Positions 32,815 to 45,063 of a stretch of DNA of 64,000 bases are shown here, piece after piece; positions within the stretch are counted from its first letter, which is position 1, and each line of letters opens with the position of its first letter. A program made the position numbers and the translations under genes. This stretch comes from Ajuga chamaepitys. Taxonomy: Eukaryota; Streptophyta; Magnoliopsida; Lamiales; Lamiaceae. The stretch lies in the NCBI GenBank assembly GCA_958295605.1, contig OY282506.1, positions 34,738,251 through 34,802,250 on the forward strand, read 5' to 3'. A model generated the notes under the pieces. That model did not search any database. It had not been told where the DNA came from and worked only from the letters and a program-made list of their open reading frames with translations.

Positions 32815-33590
32815 GCCAATTATACAAGAGAAAATAGTAAGATGGCAGCAAAGTATTCAAGTGAAGATTCAATTAGCTGCACCAAGATTCTCAATTCAAG
32901 CTAGCTCTCAAACTTTGTCATAGTCCTAATCCTTATCATTAAAGGAAGTTTGCCCGCATCTCAACTGATATTGAAGTTTAGTGGCAGCTAACCAAATGTG
33001 AAGAAAAACATTCACTACACCAATTTAACGAGCGATTTTTAAACAGGTAGTCCTCATTTGAATTTGAAATTCAAAGTAGACTAGGTATTCTGAGGAACAT
33101 GTGTATAGTAGAGGAGAGCCTTCCGAGGATAGGAAAAAACTACTGTAAGGAGCTAAGTTGGACTTGGACTTCGGCATAGCTAAGTTTGTAATGAACATTT
33201 TAGTGAATTTTCCTTGTGCGACGGAAGGGTTTATGTAGAAGGATTACCCCTACAATCGAACTTCTATAATCTTTGTGTATACTTTCTTACTGCTTTTAAT
33301 TATTGTTGCTAGCGTACTACTTACATATTGTATTGATTTGTACGAAAATATATTTGTATTATTTCACTGCATAAAACTCTACCTGAGCATTGCTTACTAT
33401 GGGCATCTTGAGTCAAACCAACCTTTGTGCCTACTGCCTTAAGGTTGCGTACTGTATCAGCTTTGCTGTAAGAATCAGTTCCTACAGTAAACAACATTCT
33501 GCTGCTCAAAGTATTTAAAAAAGAAAAATCGAGTTAGAGGTTTATTCACCCCCGCCAACCCCTACAAACCTCTACCACTTGGGACCATCA

Positions 33591-34487
33591 TTTGGTTTGA
33601 GGCAGTTTTCCTAGAAGATCTTATATTAGCAGATGTTTCATATTACGTGTTAATCAAAGTTAATTTTTTCCTTAAAGGTAATGTTTAGGTTTTACCACTT
33701 ATTATATGCTTTTAATTTTTATTTGAGTTTTTCACATACGTTTCGAATTTATAGTTATATCTTAAATATAATATAATATGACATAAATTACATAAATTCT
33801 ATTAAATTTATAAATGGGTTAAACGGGTTGAAGTAGGTTAACTCACACTCAATCTATTCTTTTAACGTGTTTCACAATTCAACCCTATTAAACCATGAAC
33901 CAATCATGCCTTGACTCAAACCCACTTAAAATAGATTGAGTTCGTGTAGCGTTGACATGTTGGATAAAAAATCACACCCCTAATTATGATTACTAATACT
34001 TTAAAATATTGCTAAATTATACTAATCAAGATTAATATTTTGATTGGCCGAATATAAGCACATGTACGTTGTTAAACAATTCATAGAGTCTTATTTTAAC
34101 CTTCTCCTAGCATGTATTAGTAATTTTTCCTCTTGCAATTCACAGTCTATATTGTGTATGTGTGTGTGTGTGTGTATATATATAAATTAAATTATCATAG
34201 TATATTTGGAACTACAATATTTTGATTTTCCAGTATCATTAATTTATTAAAGAAATATTTAAGATAAATTTTTACTTGACATTCAAACTCAATACCAATA
34301 GTTCGTTCAACCCAAAATAAATACGAAAAAAAAAATTATTTTTCGTCCTTAACTTTCTCAACTTTAGCAAATAATCCATAAATTATTATTTTTTCAAATT
34401 TGTCCCATAACTCTATAAATTGCCCGATTTCGTGCTAAAATTAAGTTTTCCCCTTGAATCTTCCACGCGCTTCTCACATGCCATCAA
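33591..34487. other. Noncoding stretch with possible hAT MITE end
   Basis: AT-rich, no gene. The segment about 33,815-33,988 (GGGTTAAACGGGTTGAAG ... CACACCCCTAATT) ends like the right terminus of hAT MITEs (TAGGGGTG inverted), but no partner end or 8-bp duplication is seen. Confidence 0.35.
34153..34183. repeat. (TG)n(TA)n compound microsatellite
   Basis: TGTGTATG(TG)n followed by (TA)n, about 31 bp. Confidence 0.9.
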
Positions 34488-36124
34488 TGATACACCTTAA
34501 TTATGCATGTATTTAGGTCGATTTAGGATCATATTTTATATCATTTACGTGCGTATTTGGCCGGCGTTCATTTATATTTATCATTTTGGGTCATTTGATG
34601 TGTTTCCACTTGTTTTGAAGTTAATTAGATAATTTTATTCCATTTGGATGAAGTTCGAAGAAGAAACAAGTTAAATAGGGTCAAAACGGACGAAAAGGGA
34701 GTTAAAGGAGCAAACGGGTTGACCACGACCGCGTCTATGGTCGCGGTCACATTAAAAGTGGCCTAGAACATGGAAAATACACTGCCTAACCAATGCGGTT
34801 GCGTCAAATATGGAACGCGGTCACGTCGAAAAGTGTCCCGAAAGTGAAGTTTTCTGTCAGCTTGGCATACCTCTAGTATTTTAGCCATATCTTGAGATCT
34901 ACAACTCTGATTGAGGTGAAATTTATGGAGTTAGAAAGCTGATTCAATGGGCTACAACTTTGATTGAAAAGAAAAAATCCAAAAAATGAATGGAAGACCC
35001 TAAAAAATGGCTTGTAAGTCAGACCTGAAAACTCGCCTGTGCAAACGGAACGCGGGCGCGTCAAAAGGCGAACATGGCCACGTCAAAATCACCTGTTTAA
35101 GGTATTTTAGGTATAAATTGATGCGGTCACGTCATTGCTTGTGCGTGGCCGCATTAGAAGTCCTGTTCTATGAAAATTTCCTAATTTTAGTAGTATTTTG
35201 ATCCTATCTTCCCAAAGATTCGTCCCTAACTCTATAAAATGGACCCCAAGCTTGAGTTTTAGAGGAGAACACTCATACACACATAGGGAGGATACACATC
35301 AAAGAACAACAAACATCTCATACTTTTACATCAAAGTGGAGGCGGGAGAACGAGAAGACGAAGATCGACGAGCCGATAATCAGGTTTAATTTTTCCTTGT
35401 TTATTTCAATTTCTAGACAATGTTTTCTTTGAATTATTGTTTAGATTTGTTAGTAGACATGAGCAGCTAAACTATTCCTGTCCTAGGTTTTATAACAATG
35501 TTAATTTAATTGTTTAGTTTATAAACTCCAGTTTTCATTATCTATCTATGTGTTTGATTTAATCCTTATAATTGAATTTAATCTTGCCAATTAGGTTTAA
35601 TTTACTTGTTTAACGATTCCACTTCGAGAAAAGGGAATTGTTAATAGACGACAACACATAGCGCAATTGTCTATGATCGTGTAGGCAAAAGGTTAAGGGG
35701 CTGTTAGGAGTTGTTAGGATCAATTGACTCGAGAGAGTAATTATCTTAATCAATCTACGACTTAGTCGCTTTGAGAGAAGGGTTAGGTTAATTAAGGGTC
35801 GCCTAATAGATAATAAAACTGGTTTAAAAGTTTATAAGTTAGTAATTAATCATCATTAGCGCAATTCCTGAAATCGAAATCCTAGGATACATTCTCGTTG
35901 ATTGGAACTTCCCGTTTGTTAATTAGTCACTTTATGCAATTTGAACACTAATATGCAATTTAGTTTAAAATCATTCACAATTTGAGTATCTAGTTAGGAT
36001 AATCCTAGATAATTTGGGTATCGAACTTCGTTAACCCATTCCCTGTGGATCGACCTTGACTTATCCTATACACATCTACACATGTACACTTGTGGTATTT
36101 TAGGGTTAAAAATTATGCCTGTCA
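34488..36124 (+). repeat. Athila-like solo LTR with target duplication ATCAA
   Basis: 1637 bp from TGATACACCTTAATTATGC to AATTATGCCTGTCA, with perfect 5-bp copies ATCAA on each side (34,483-34,487 and 36,125-36,129) and no internal element sequence: a solo LTR left by LTR-LTR recombination. It has a TATAAAAT box at 35,233-35,240, U3 repeats such as GACCGCGTC / GGTCGCGGTC (34,725-35,160), and the shared downstream blocks (AGCTAAACTATTCCTGTCC, TTGTCTATGATCGTGTAGGC, CCCTGTGGATCGACCTTGAC). Confidence 0.9.
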
Positions 36125-36129
36125 ATCAA

Positions 36130-36816
36130 CATTTTGGGATTTCCAACTTTTTAAAGTGACGTGGTGCCAGAATCATATATAGCAATTAGAATGTCGTTTT
36201 CTTTTTACATAAGATGCGAATCACCTAGAAATTATCCAATTAACTCAAAAAATACAAAAAAAAAACAAATTATATAATTCACAAAAAATACAGATAATTG
36301 AAAGAAAATCCGTTAAATAAAAATTTAAAACAAAAAACTAAATAAATTTATAAAAAATGAAGATAAGAAATCCATAACAAGACAACATAAATTGAAAAGT
36401 AAACATCCCACCCCCCCACCCCCGAAAAACACTATAGAATTAAATAAAATAGTAAAATAAATCAATGAAATTTATTGTTCATGTTCTTCTATTTGAAAAT
36501 GGATTCAGTGGAGGATGACTCATACACCTTAAATCCTCGAGAGAGAATGACGAAATCTCAATTGAGATGGGATATAACATCTCCGGAATCTGAATCCCTC
36601 CCAAATGCTCAACAAGATGGCAGTGGTTTGCGGTTGAAGAAAAATCAATACCTAAGATAAAAAATAAAAAAGTTGCGGCAATAGATTGGATTAATATGGA
36701 GGATCTAAGAATTATTTCGGGTCTACTCTCGAGAGAGGGAGGATGATAGGTTTGAAATAGGGTTTGGGGGGATGATTAGGCATAGGGATGGCAATGACGT
36801 TAGGTATGAGGCAAGT
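36130..36816. other. Noncoding stretch
   Basis: A-rich sequence with short homopolymers and a CCCACCCCCCCACCCCC run near 36,407-36,423. No gene or element recognised. TAGGGATGGCAATG at 36,783 resembles the start of hAT MITEs, but no right end is found. Confidence 0.4.
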
Positions 36817-37029
36817 ATTGCTAAATTCGTAACCTACCTAACAAAAGAAACATTAAACCCATGATACGCCCCGCTTCACTTCGTCAATCCACCAAGTTTA
36901 CCTACTCCACCCATACTTACAAATATTGCTAAATTCGTAACCTACCCAACAAAATAAACACTAAACCCATGACCCGCTCCTCTTCACTCCGTCAATCCAC
37001 AGGGTTTACCTACTCCACCCATGCTTATT
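36817..37029. repeat. Tandem duplication, ~108-bp unit, two copies
   Basis: Two head-to-tail copies beginning ATTGCTAAATTCGTAACC at 36,817 and 36,925, each ending in TTTACCTACTCCACCCAT. About 85-90% identical by eye. It may be an internal duplication of a hAT MITE whose start is near 36,783. Confidence 0.8.
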
Positions 37030-37289
37030 TTTTATTATGTTTCCTTTAATTTTGAATACCACCATTATTTCAATATTCAAAACACTAAAATATAATTTGA
37101 TAGATAGAAAGTTGAATAAGAAGTTAACTTGCAATTTATAAAATTTATGATATATACTAGATCTTTTTGTTTGCCTTGAAAAAAAAATGAAAATTACTTT
37201 GTAGGTAGGGGTATCAACATAAGAAATATGTATATATCCCTTGCACTATGAGTTTAAAAATATATATAAGGCAATCAAAAGAGTCTAAA

Positions 37290-37880
37290 AAGGACTTTAT
37301 AAATTGAAGAGAGTTAGCAAAATTGATAGTTCTAATAACTGGTGAGTGTAGTAGATAAAAGGTGAAGAAAGCTATAATTGCTTAGGTTTACTCTGATTGA
37401 ATTGAGAGTACTTGAGAGTGGTTAACTCAATTACTCCAAGTCTAGTCAGTTTATTTATATTTTATCCCCCTTAACCAAAAAGCCTACATTACAACCAAAT
37501 GAAAAGATTTTTTTTTTTATTCCAAGTTATGTACAATTAAGTGCGATGAGGGGCTAGACAATATGCAAGCATATCTAGGTCGTATGCATGATGCAACTCG
37601 ATGAGTGAATACTTCTTTTTTTATACACTTGAGTGAAGAGCGATACACATACCTAGTGAGGATTATTTTTTTATAGGGATTTAGCTCTTAAGAGTAGTTG
37701 AATTGTGTTTGTCATTAGATGTCCATATTATCGTGTTGTATATATATTTTATAAAAATTATATCTGAAGCAATATTCTTCGTCGTTCATCCATAATAAAG
37801 GATGTGTATGTATGTTCTAGTATTTATTATTTTCTTTTGTTAGTTGTTCGGGATGCACAATAGTTAAGTTTTTGGGATTA
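37290..37880 (+). mobile_element. 3' noncoding remainder of a divergent Athila-like element
   Basis: Carries the block order seen in the other elements' 3' ends: ACATTACAACCAAAT, ACACTTGAGTGAAGAGCGATACACATACCT(A)GTGAGGAT, then GTTCGGGATGCACAATAGTTAAGTTTTTGGG as polypurine-like tract directly before the LTR at 37,881. Coding regions are absent; the 5' side is lost. Confidence 0.55.
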
Positions 37881-39308
37881 TGATCACTCCATATTTTACA
37901 TAAATTTTAGGCATATATTCATAGCTAAAATAGTGCATAACTCTATGAAATAGTGCTTCATAACCCTTGTTTTTATATGTTTGGTGGTTTAACTTGCTTG
38001 TAGATTTTGTAATGTTTTCAAGCACATATTTGAGTAATAGTGAATTCCCAGTGCCAAACAAGTAAAAGAAAGCTTGGATGGAAGGACACAAATAATTAGG
38101 CTTAAAAGAGACATTAAATCAGCCCAAGATAGAGTTGGATTGACCCAGAGCAGAAAGTGCTTAAATAAAGGTTGCATTTGCTCAACCGGGAAAAAATATT
38201 GTTTGGTCATGCAAATATGTCAGTGGAAATTTTGTGTGCGGAGGAGCATTTTTTCGATCGAGCAGAATTCTTGCTCAGTCGTGCAAAATATCATCGTCCA
38301 TAAAGAATAAACGCATAGAAAAAGGGCTCTATCCAATTTGATCCCTTCTTCAACCTAATGTTGTGTATTCTTATAAATACTTAGACTTAGTTATTTGTCA
38401 AAGACATTATGATAGAGAGTTTTAGGGAGTTTCTGAGAGCAGTAGTTATGGAGTCGAGGAAGAAGAAAGAGATTCATTATGCCGCCTTTATCGACGAACT
38501 GTAGAACTTTTCCCTTTTATTCCATTAATTATTTATGAACATATTTTCACCAATAATATTTTCTTTTGTTAATTCTACTATGGAGTAGTCGTATTATATC
38601 TTAGGATCTAGAAAGTATGTTTCAATTACAATGTAGATATTTATGTGTTTCCATAAGTTGCACGTGTTCTATTGTATTTGTTGCATTACAATATGATTGG
38701 TGTTAGGTTAGCATAGTCACATAGTCTAGTACTCACGGGTCATATACCCAATATACTTGCCAGTAAGGGTATTTGATGGCAAAACAACACACAACATAAT
38801 ATATCTGAGAAACTCACTAGGTAAGGATATGTTGTGGGGGTAATTCATTTTCTTCTAGGGAGTTGATCTGTTATGCATGACCCACTACTCAATCACGCCG
38901 AAAGAGGGGCTAAGAGACCAAATTGCGAAGCCTTATAACAATATAAACATATGAATTATGGGTAGATATACGTGTCTACATGTTATTATCTATGGTCGCA
39001 CAATAGTTGATTATGAAATAGAATATCCTAAGATAGCTTTTCCACTATTTGAGTCTAGTTATTTGATTACTCACAATTAGTTATAAACCGTTATCCTGAC
39101 ACAATTATCCTAAGATATTGACTTTAGTAATTTGGATAACCAACCAACAATTTATTATTCAATCCGCCTAGATATTTTAGTATGAACACATATGTAGTAA
39201 TCCGACAAGGAAATCTTCACAAGTTTCTGTGGGATACAACCTTGCTTGCCAATAGTCTGCTACTACACTGTACACTTATGGTTTAGCTGGTAGAAAATAG
39301 AGCGATCA
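37881..39308 (+). repeat. Divergent Athila-like 3' LTR
   Basis: About 1428 bp, TGATCACTCC ... GAGCGATCA. It has a TATAAATAC box at 38,372-38,380 and a shared terminal block (TTTCTGTGGGATACAACCTTG, then CTGTACACTTATGG). U3 carries pairs of short GC-bearing repeats (GCTCAACCGG, TCGATCGAGC, GCTCAGTCGTGC) at 38,175-38,285. The end is placed by the CA dinucleotide and similarity to other LTR ends; the flanks do not form a duplication. Confidence 0.6.
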
Positions 39309-40439
39309 ATTTTAAAGCCTTTCAAAAGACGGTGAACAGATCAATCTTGATCAGTACTATGACATTAAAAACTTCTCTCTACGCATAATCTCTTTGAGAA
39401 AAAAAAGAATTTCTATGTAAAAAAAAGTTGCCGGCAAGTACGAAAACTGTCTGGAAATATTGCAACATGGCGCATGTTGGGAGATGGACGGAATAGATTT
39501 CCCCAAATTGCCCTGAAAAGAAAGAACCACTACATAGAACATGATTCCCAGTCATAAGAGACAAGGGGAAAGGAAAGAGAGAGAAATCAAGAAAGAAACC
39601 AAGGGGATCACAAAGAAAAAAATTAAAAGATTCACCGAAAAGTCTTGATAGGTTGAGTTATGAGAGCATTATCCACTGAGAATGACAGAAGATGATGGGT
39701 ATAGGGTAAAGAATGGAGAGATCATTTTCAGTTTAGACCGTGTGAAATTGAATAAGAGGAAGATCCATAAGCCATGTGATGCATATAAGAAAAGTATCCA
39801 ATGATTTGTAGAACCAATGGAGAAGGACATCTAGATGGAATAATGCGAGGATAGAGGGTATCAAGTCTCTATAAATTTAGGGTAGAAGAAAGCATAAGAT
39901 ATTGACCATTCCCATATGTTTCTTACAAAATAAACAATGTAATAGTTAGTCTGCAGATTTAGTCCATTTTAGCTTTTATTTGAGTGCATGTGTGCTGAGA
40001 GACGAGAGTATAGCTACCATGAGTAGCGAAACAAGTAGTTTCCTCCCAAAAGCAGATGTACTAATATAATAAATAAATTTATGATTTCTAAATAAAGTTT
40101 AGGCTTCTGCTTCATCATCTTCCCAGTTTATATGTTTATGATCATTACCAAGTTGATACTCTATGCCTCAAGGTAGAAAATGAGACGAGGGTTTTATTGC
40201 TAAGAAAGGACTACACATCTGGAACCATTAATTGCAATCGAGTGGTTAAACTTTTAAACACTCTACAAAACTTGGTGGACATAACCTGACAGTTATCCTG
40301 TCGAAGGGTATGAAACTTGGTCTATGTTTAAAGAATTTATTACTTATGGAAGCATGATGAGCCTAATATGGTCATAATGGCTACGTCCATTAAAGGGATT
40401 GTTAGTAAATTGGGTTTTATGTCAAGTTTAAATTTTGCA
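39309..40439. other. Unassigned stretch
   Basis: No gene, LTR or MITE recognised. The short open frames are not supported. Confidence 0.5.
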
Positions 40440-40620
40440 CTATCTTCGTGCCATGTTAATAATTATACTCGTGGCATAATTATCTTCGTGTCACATTGAA
40501 AGTCGTGCCCTATTAGTTTCGTGCGTGATAAAACTCGTGCCCTGATTTTACCTCGTACAATTTTTTTTACCTCGTGCCATATTTTGTATTTCACACCATG
40601 GGTTCGTGCCCCAATACTAT
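40440..40620. repeat. Cluster of TCGTGCC words
   Basis: At least nine near-copies of (C/A/T)TCGTGCC (TTCGTGCC, CTCGTGGC, TTCGTGTC, GTCGTGCC, TTCGTGCG, CTCGTGCC, CTCGTACA, CTCGTGCC, TTCGTGCC) spaced about 15-25 bp apart in otherwise AT-rich DNA. No element ends are seen. It could be the U3 repeat island of a worn LTR. Confidence 0.6.
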
Positions 40621-41292
40621 TGTTTGACGGCAACAATACTTTATTATTTTTTGCTACAATGTATGTCTGAAAAACAGTAAAAGACAGAAAAGATAATATA
40701 GGGTATAGGGTGCTAGATTTTATATGTTTAAAGAAAGTTGACATATTCTATATATTTGTTACAAAAAGTGCTAGATAAAAATTCATGTCCCCAATTAAAG
40801 TGGTCTACTAAGGGTTTATGTAATGATCCTTAACGCGTATTAAATAATCATGAGCTTTGTGTGTATATATCATAAGAGACTTTTAATTTGTTGAGGAGCC
40901 AAATTGAAAATAAAGAAACTTATTGTTATAACATACAATTATGGTCCCCAAATGTTAGGGGTTCTATCCCACCTTCTGTACTCTCTCTGCTATTACGTGA
41001 TTAAGGGCGAAACCAATTGTTTAGAAAACCATAGCGGTTCTAGCACAATATCATATATGAATTCAGGTAGACTTTCTATGTTATTGTTCTTCCCATCTCG
41101 AACTACATATCATTGTAGAGTGAATTTAATTTAATTATTAATGGAGCATGCTTATTTGGTCTGATAGAAATGTTTAAATTAGTTCTGGGTTTTCAATTAG
41201 GTTTTGTCGATCTTTTATTATTTCAGAATTATCTTGTTGATTGTTTGTTATATTACTAAAGATAATGATAATGATGGTGACCTAATAAATAT
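40621..41292. other. Unassigned stretch
   Basis: No gene or repeat family recognised. ATGGTGACCTAATA at 41,273 recurs at 41,332 just inside the inverted-repeat element that follows. Confidence 0.5.
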
Positions 41293-44200
41293 GGGTAAGG
41301 TTTTAATGGTTACTTTCACTTTATCACCATGGATGGTGACCTAATATTAGCCCTTGGATAAAAAATTAAAGGATGAGATTTGTTGAGTAGTTGGGCCATG
41401 TATTTAATTCACCTAGATTGAATAAAACACATTTAATGGTGAGAAAATGGGTAACCTTATGACATGTAGGTAATAGTGATGATGTGTCATTTTATATTTT
41501 TTTTTAAAGTAAACTTTAAAAAATCTTAAATTAAAGATTCAATGTCCTTTTTTGACATTTTAGTAGGGATCATTGATTCTCGAACCTTATTAAATGTACT
41601 ACATGCACGTTGATCGATGAGAATCATTAAATATCATAATTACTATTTCACTTTATCCATTAATTTAAAATAAGTAATTTGTTTAATTTAATTTTTCATT
41701 GATAGTTGCTATGGAATTAATACATCTTATAATTAATACTTTTAATACTTTTCTTTAATACAATTCCCTGCATTTTTTTATGTTGTAATTAAAATAATAG
41801 GTGGCAACTACTTATTAATACACAACTGACCTTTTTTTCAAAAAATACACCTTATAATTTTGTGTGCTTTTTTTTGTTTCATTTTTTTTTTCTATTAATT
41901 AATAGGGTGTGTATTTGCGGTATGCATTCCTTAGTGGAATTGTTTTTTTTTTTCCTTAATAATTTATGTACAATTTTTTATACAATTTTTTAACTTTGAA
42001 ATTATAAATTTAATTACTAATAACCAAATAAGAAATTTAAAGGAAATAGTTGGAACGTCTTGATCTAATAAGTCGAGTCGGGTCAAATAGTTGGATCATC
42101 TTGATCCAATAAGTCGAATCGGATCAAATAGTAATAATACCATATACCTATTGTTTGAGTCCTTATTTTTATAGAATATTTTTAACTTGAAAATTATAAA
42201 TATAATTACTAATAATCAAATAGTAAATTTAAAGGAAATAGTTGGTACATCTTGATCTAATAAGTCGAATCGGGTCAGATAGTTGGATCGTCTTGATCCG
42301 ATAAGTTGAATCGGGTCAAATAGTTGATATATTTGATTCGAGAAGCCAAACAGGTCAAAAGTGGTACCTTATTAATCTGATAAGTTGAATCAATCAAATA
42401 GTGGGTATTTGTTGAGTCGATAAGTCGAATTGGGTCAAATAGAGTGTACTTGTTTATCCGATAAGTCGAATCCGTTAAATAATGGGTGCCTGTTGAGCCG
42501 ATAAGCCAAAGGGGTTAAATAGTTGGTACATCCTGATCTAATAAGTCGAATCGGGTCAAACAGTTGGATCGTCTTGATTCGATAAGTCGAATCAGGTTAA
42601 ATAGTGAGTTTTTATTGATTCAAGAAGTCGAACGGGTCAAATAGTCGGTACATTTGATCCGAGAAGCCAAACAAGTCAAAAGTGGTACCTTATTGATCTG
42701 ATAAGACGAATCGATCAAATAGTGGGTATATGTTTAGCCGATAAGTGGAATCGAGTCAAATACTGTGTACATGTTTATCCGATAAGTCGAATCAGTCAAA
42801 TAGTGGGTACCTGTTGAGTCGATAAGCCAAATGGGTCAAATAGTTGGTACGTCTTGATCTGATAAGTCAAATATGGTCAAATAGTAGTACCTTGTTGATC
42901 TGATAAATCGAAAGGGCCAAATAGTTGGTACGTCTTGATCCAATAAGTCGAATCGGGTCAAACAGTTGGACCGTCTTGATCCGATAAGTCGAATTAGGTT
43001 AAACAGTGAGTATTTATTGATTCAAGAAATCGAACGGGTCAAATAGTTGGTACATTTGATCCGAGAAGCCAAACATGTCAAAAGTGGTACATTATTGATC
43101 TGATAAGTAGAATCGATCAAATAGTGGATATTTGTTGAGTTGATAAGTCAAATCAGATCAAATAGTGTGTACTTATTTATCCGATAAGTCGAATCGGTCA
43201 AATAGTGGGTACCTGTTGAGTTGATAAGCCAAATTGGTTAAATAGTTGGTACGTCTTGATCTAATAAGTCGACTCGGGTCAAATAGTAGTACCTTGTTGA
43301 TCCGATAAATTGAATCGGCCAAATATTTAGTACGTCTTGATCTAATAAATCGAATCGCGTTAAATAGTTGGCTCGTCTTGATCCAATAAGGCGAATCGGG
43401 TTAAATAGTGAGTATTTATTGATTCAAGAAGTCAAACGAGTTAAATAGTTGGTGCATTTGACTCGAGAAGCCAAATAGGTCAAATAGTGATACCTTATTG
43501 ATCTGATAAGTCGAATCGATCAAATAGTGGGTATCAGTTGAGCCGATAAGTCGAATCCGGTCAAATAGTGTGTACTTGTTTATTCGATAAGTCAAATCGG
43601 TCAAATAATGGGTACTTGTTGAGCCGATAAGCCAAATGGATCAAATAGTTGGCACGTCTGGATCTAATAAGTCTAATCGGATCAAATAGTAGTACCTTGT
43701 TGACCCAATAAATTGAATCGACCAAAGAGTTGGTGTGTCTTGATCTAATAAGTCGAATGGGTCAAATTATTGAGCCGATTAGTCGAATCGGGTCAAATAG
43801 TGCGTACTTGTTTATCTGATAAACCGAATTGGTCAATAGTGGGTACCTATTGAACCGATAAGCTAAACGGGTCAAATAGTTGGTACGTCTAATCTAATAA
43901 GTCGAATCGGGTCACATAGCGGTACCTTGTTGATCCGATAAGCCGCATCGACCAAATAGTTGGTACATCTTGATCTAATAAGTCGAATGGGTCAAATAGT
44001 TTACATGCTGATCCGAGAAGTTGGACGGGTCAAATAGTAGAACCTTGTTGATCCGATAAGTCGAATCGGGGCAATTAGTGAGTATCTGTTGAGTTGATAA
44101 GTCGAATCGGGTCAAATAGCGTGTACTTGTTTAGTTGATAAGTCGAATCAGTCAAATAGTGAGTACCTATTGAGCCAATATGCCAACGGGTCAATTAGTT

Positions 44201-45063
44201 GGTACATCTTGATCTAATAAATCGAATTGAGTCAAATGGCAGGTACTTATTAATTCCAGAAGTTGAATCGAGTCAAATAGTGAGTGCTTGTTGACTCTAG
44301 TAACGGGGTCAAACGGATATCGTGAAACCAAGATTTGTGGAACCTAATCGGCCGATTCGACCGGTCCAGCCTCGAATCGGCCCCTAGTCCGGTCTGGTAG
44401 GGCTAATTAACTGGATATGCCAATATACTCGTTGAAAACCGTCCAAAAACGATTGTCCCGCCAGATTGCCAACCTGCTAAAACATGTTTCCGTTTTTTAT
44501 TTCATTTTCTTTTAAGAGATATATGACTTCCGATCTGATCTCATAAACACTGCATGAAACTACTAATTTCTTAAGTCATAAATAGTGTAATTTTACCTAT
44601 AATCACCTACAATCACTTTTATCACAAGCGGAACTTTATAGTGTAAGTTTACCGACAATCACTTTTATCACAAGAGAAACTTTGTAATTTACCTAAAATT
44701 ACTTATAATTCCAATTTATTATTATAATAATTTTATTATTTCTTTTTTGGTATTATATGAATAAATTAAAAAGTCAGTCATTTTCTCAATGTACTAAAAG
44801 AAAAATTAGATATTAAATGTATGCTATTAATTAGAGTTGCAATTTCCAATAAACTAGCATTAATTACTTAACTTTAAAATAACAAAATGACCTTTTGAAT
44901 CTAAAGATTCTTAAGGAATCTTATTACATGAATTACAAAAAAAAAAAAGAATTATCTTTAACCCACTATAGTAGGTATGTGTCATTTAATATCATTTAAT
45001 ACAGCACACATTTTCGTAGTAACCATCCATGGTTACAAAAAATAGGTAACCATTGAAAACTCA

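Larger units (their letters stand above)
30348..33590 (+). repeat. Copia-type (SIRE/Maximus-like) LTR with two nested insertions
   Basis: Begins TGTTAGAAAAATTATG...TTTTGATGATGAC, a start seen in SIRE/Maximus-type Copia LTRs, and ends TACCACTTGGGACCATCA. It contains a pyrimidine-rich TTTATTCACCCCCGCC segment near 33,540. Removing the nested LTR (30,591-31,962) and hAT MITE (32,544-32,806) leaves about 1.6 kb, a plausible LTR length. The flanking 5-mers are CTTGG and TTTGG, one mismatch, which favours a solo LTR. However, the following TTTGGTTTGAGGC also resembles a worn Met primer site, which would make it a 5' LTR. Confidence 0.5.

Noticed and set aside
33013..33050. CACTACACCAATTTAACG as a CACTA transposon end
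   Set aside because: No subterminal repeats and no partner end; lies inside the Copia LTR.
42045..44317. Regular repeats reminiscent of a CRISPR array
   Set aside because: Plant context, no unique spacers, adjacent 40-bp monomers diverge gradually; it is a satellite.
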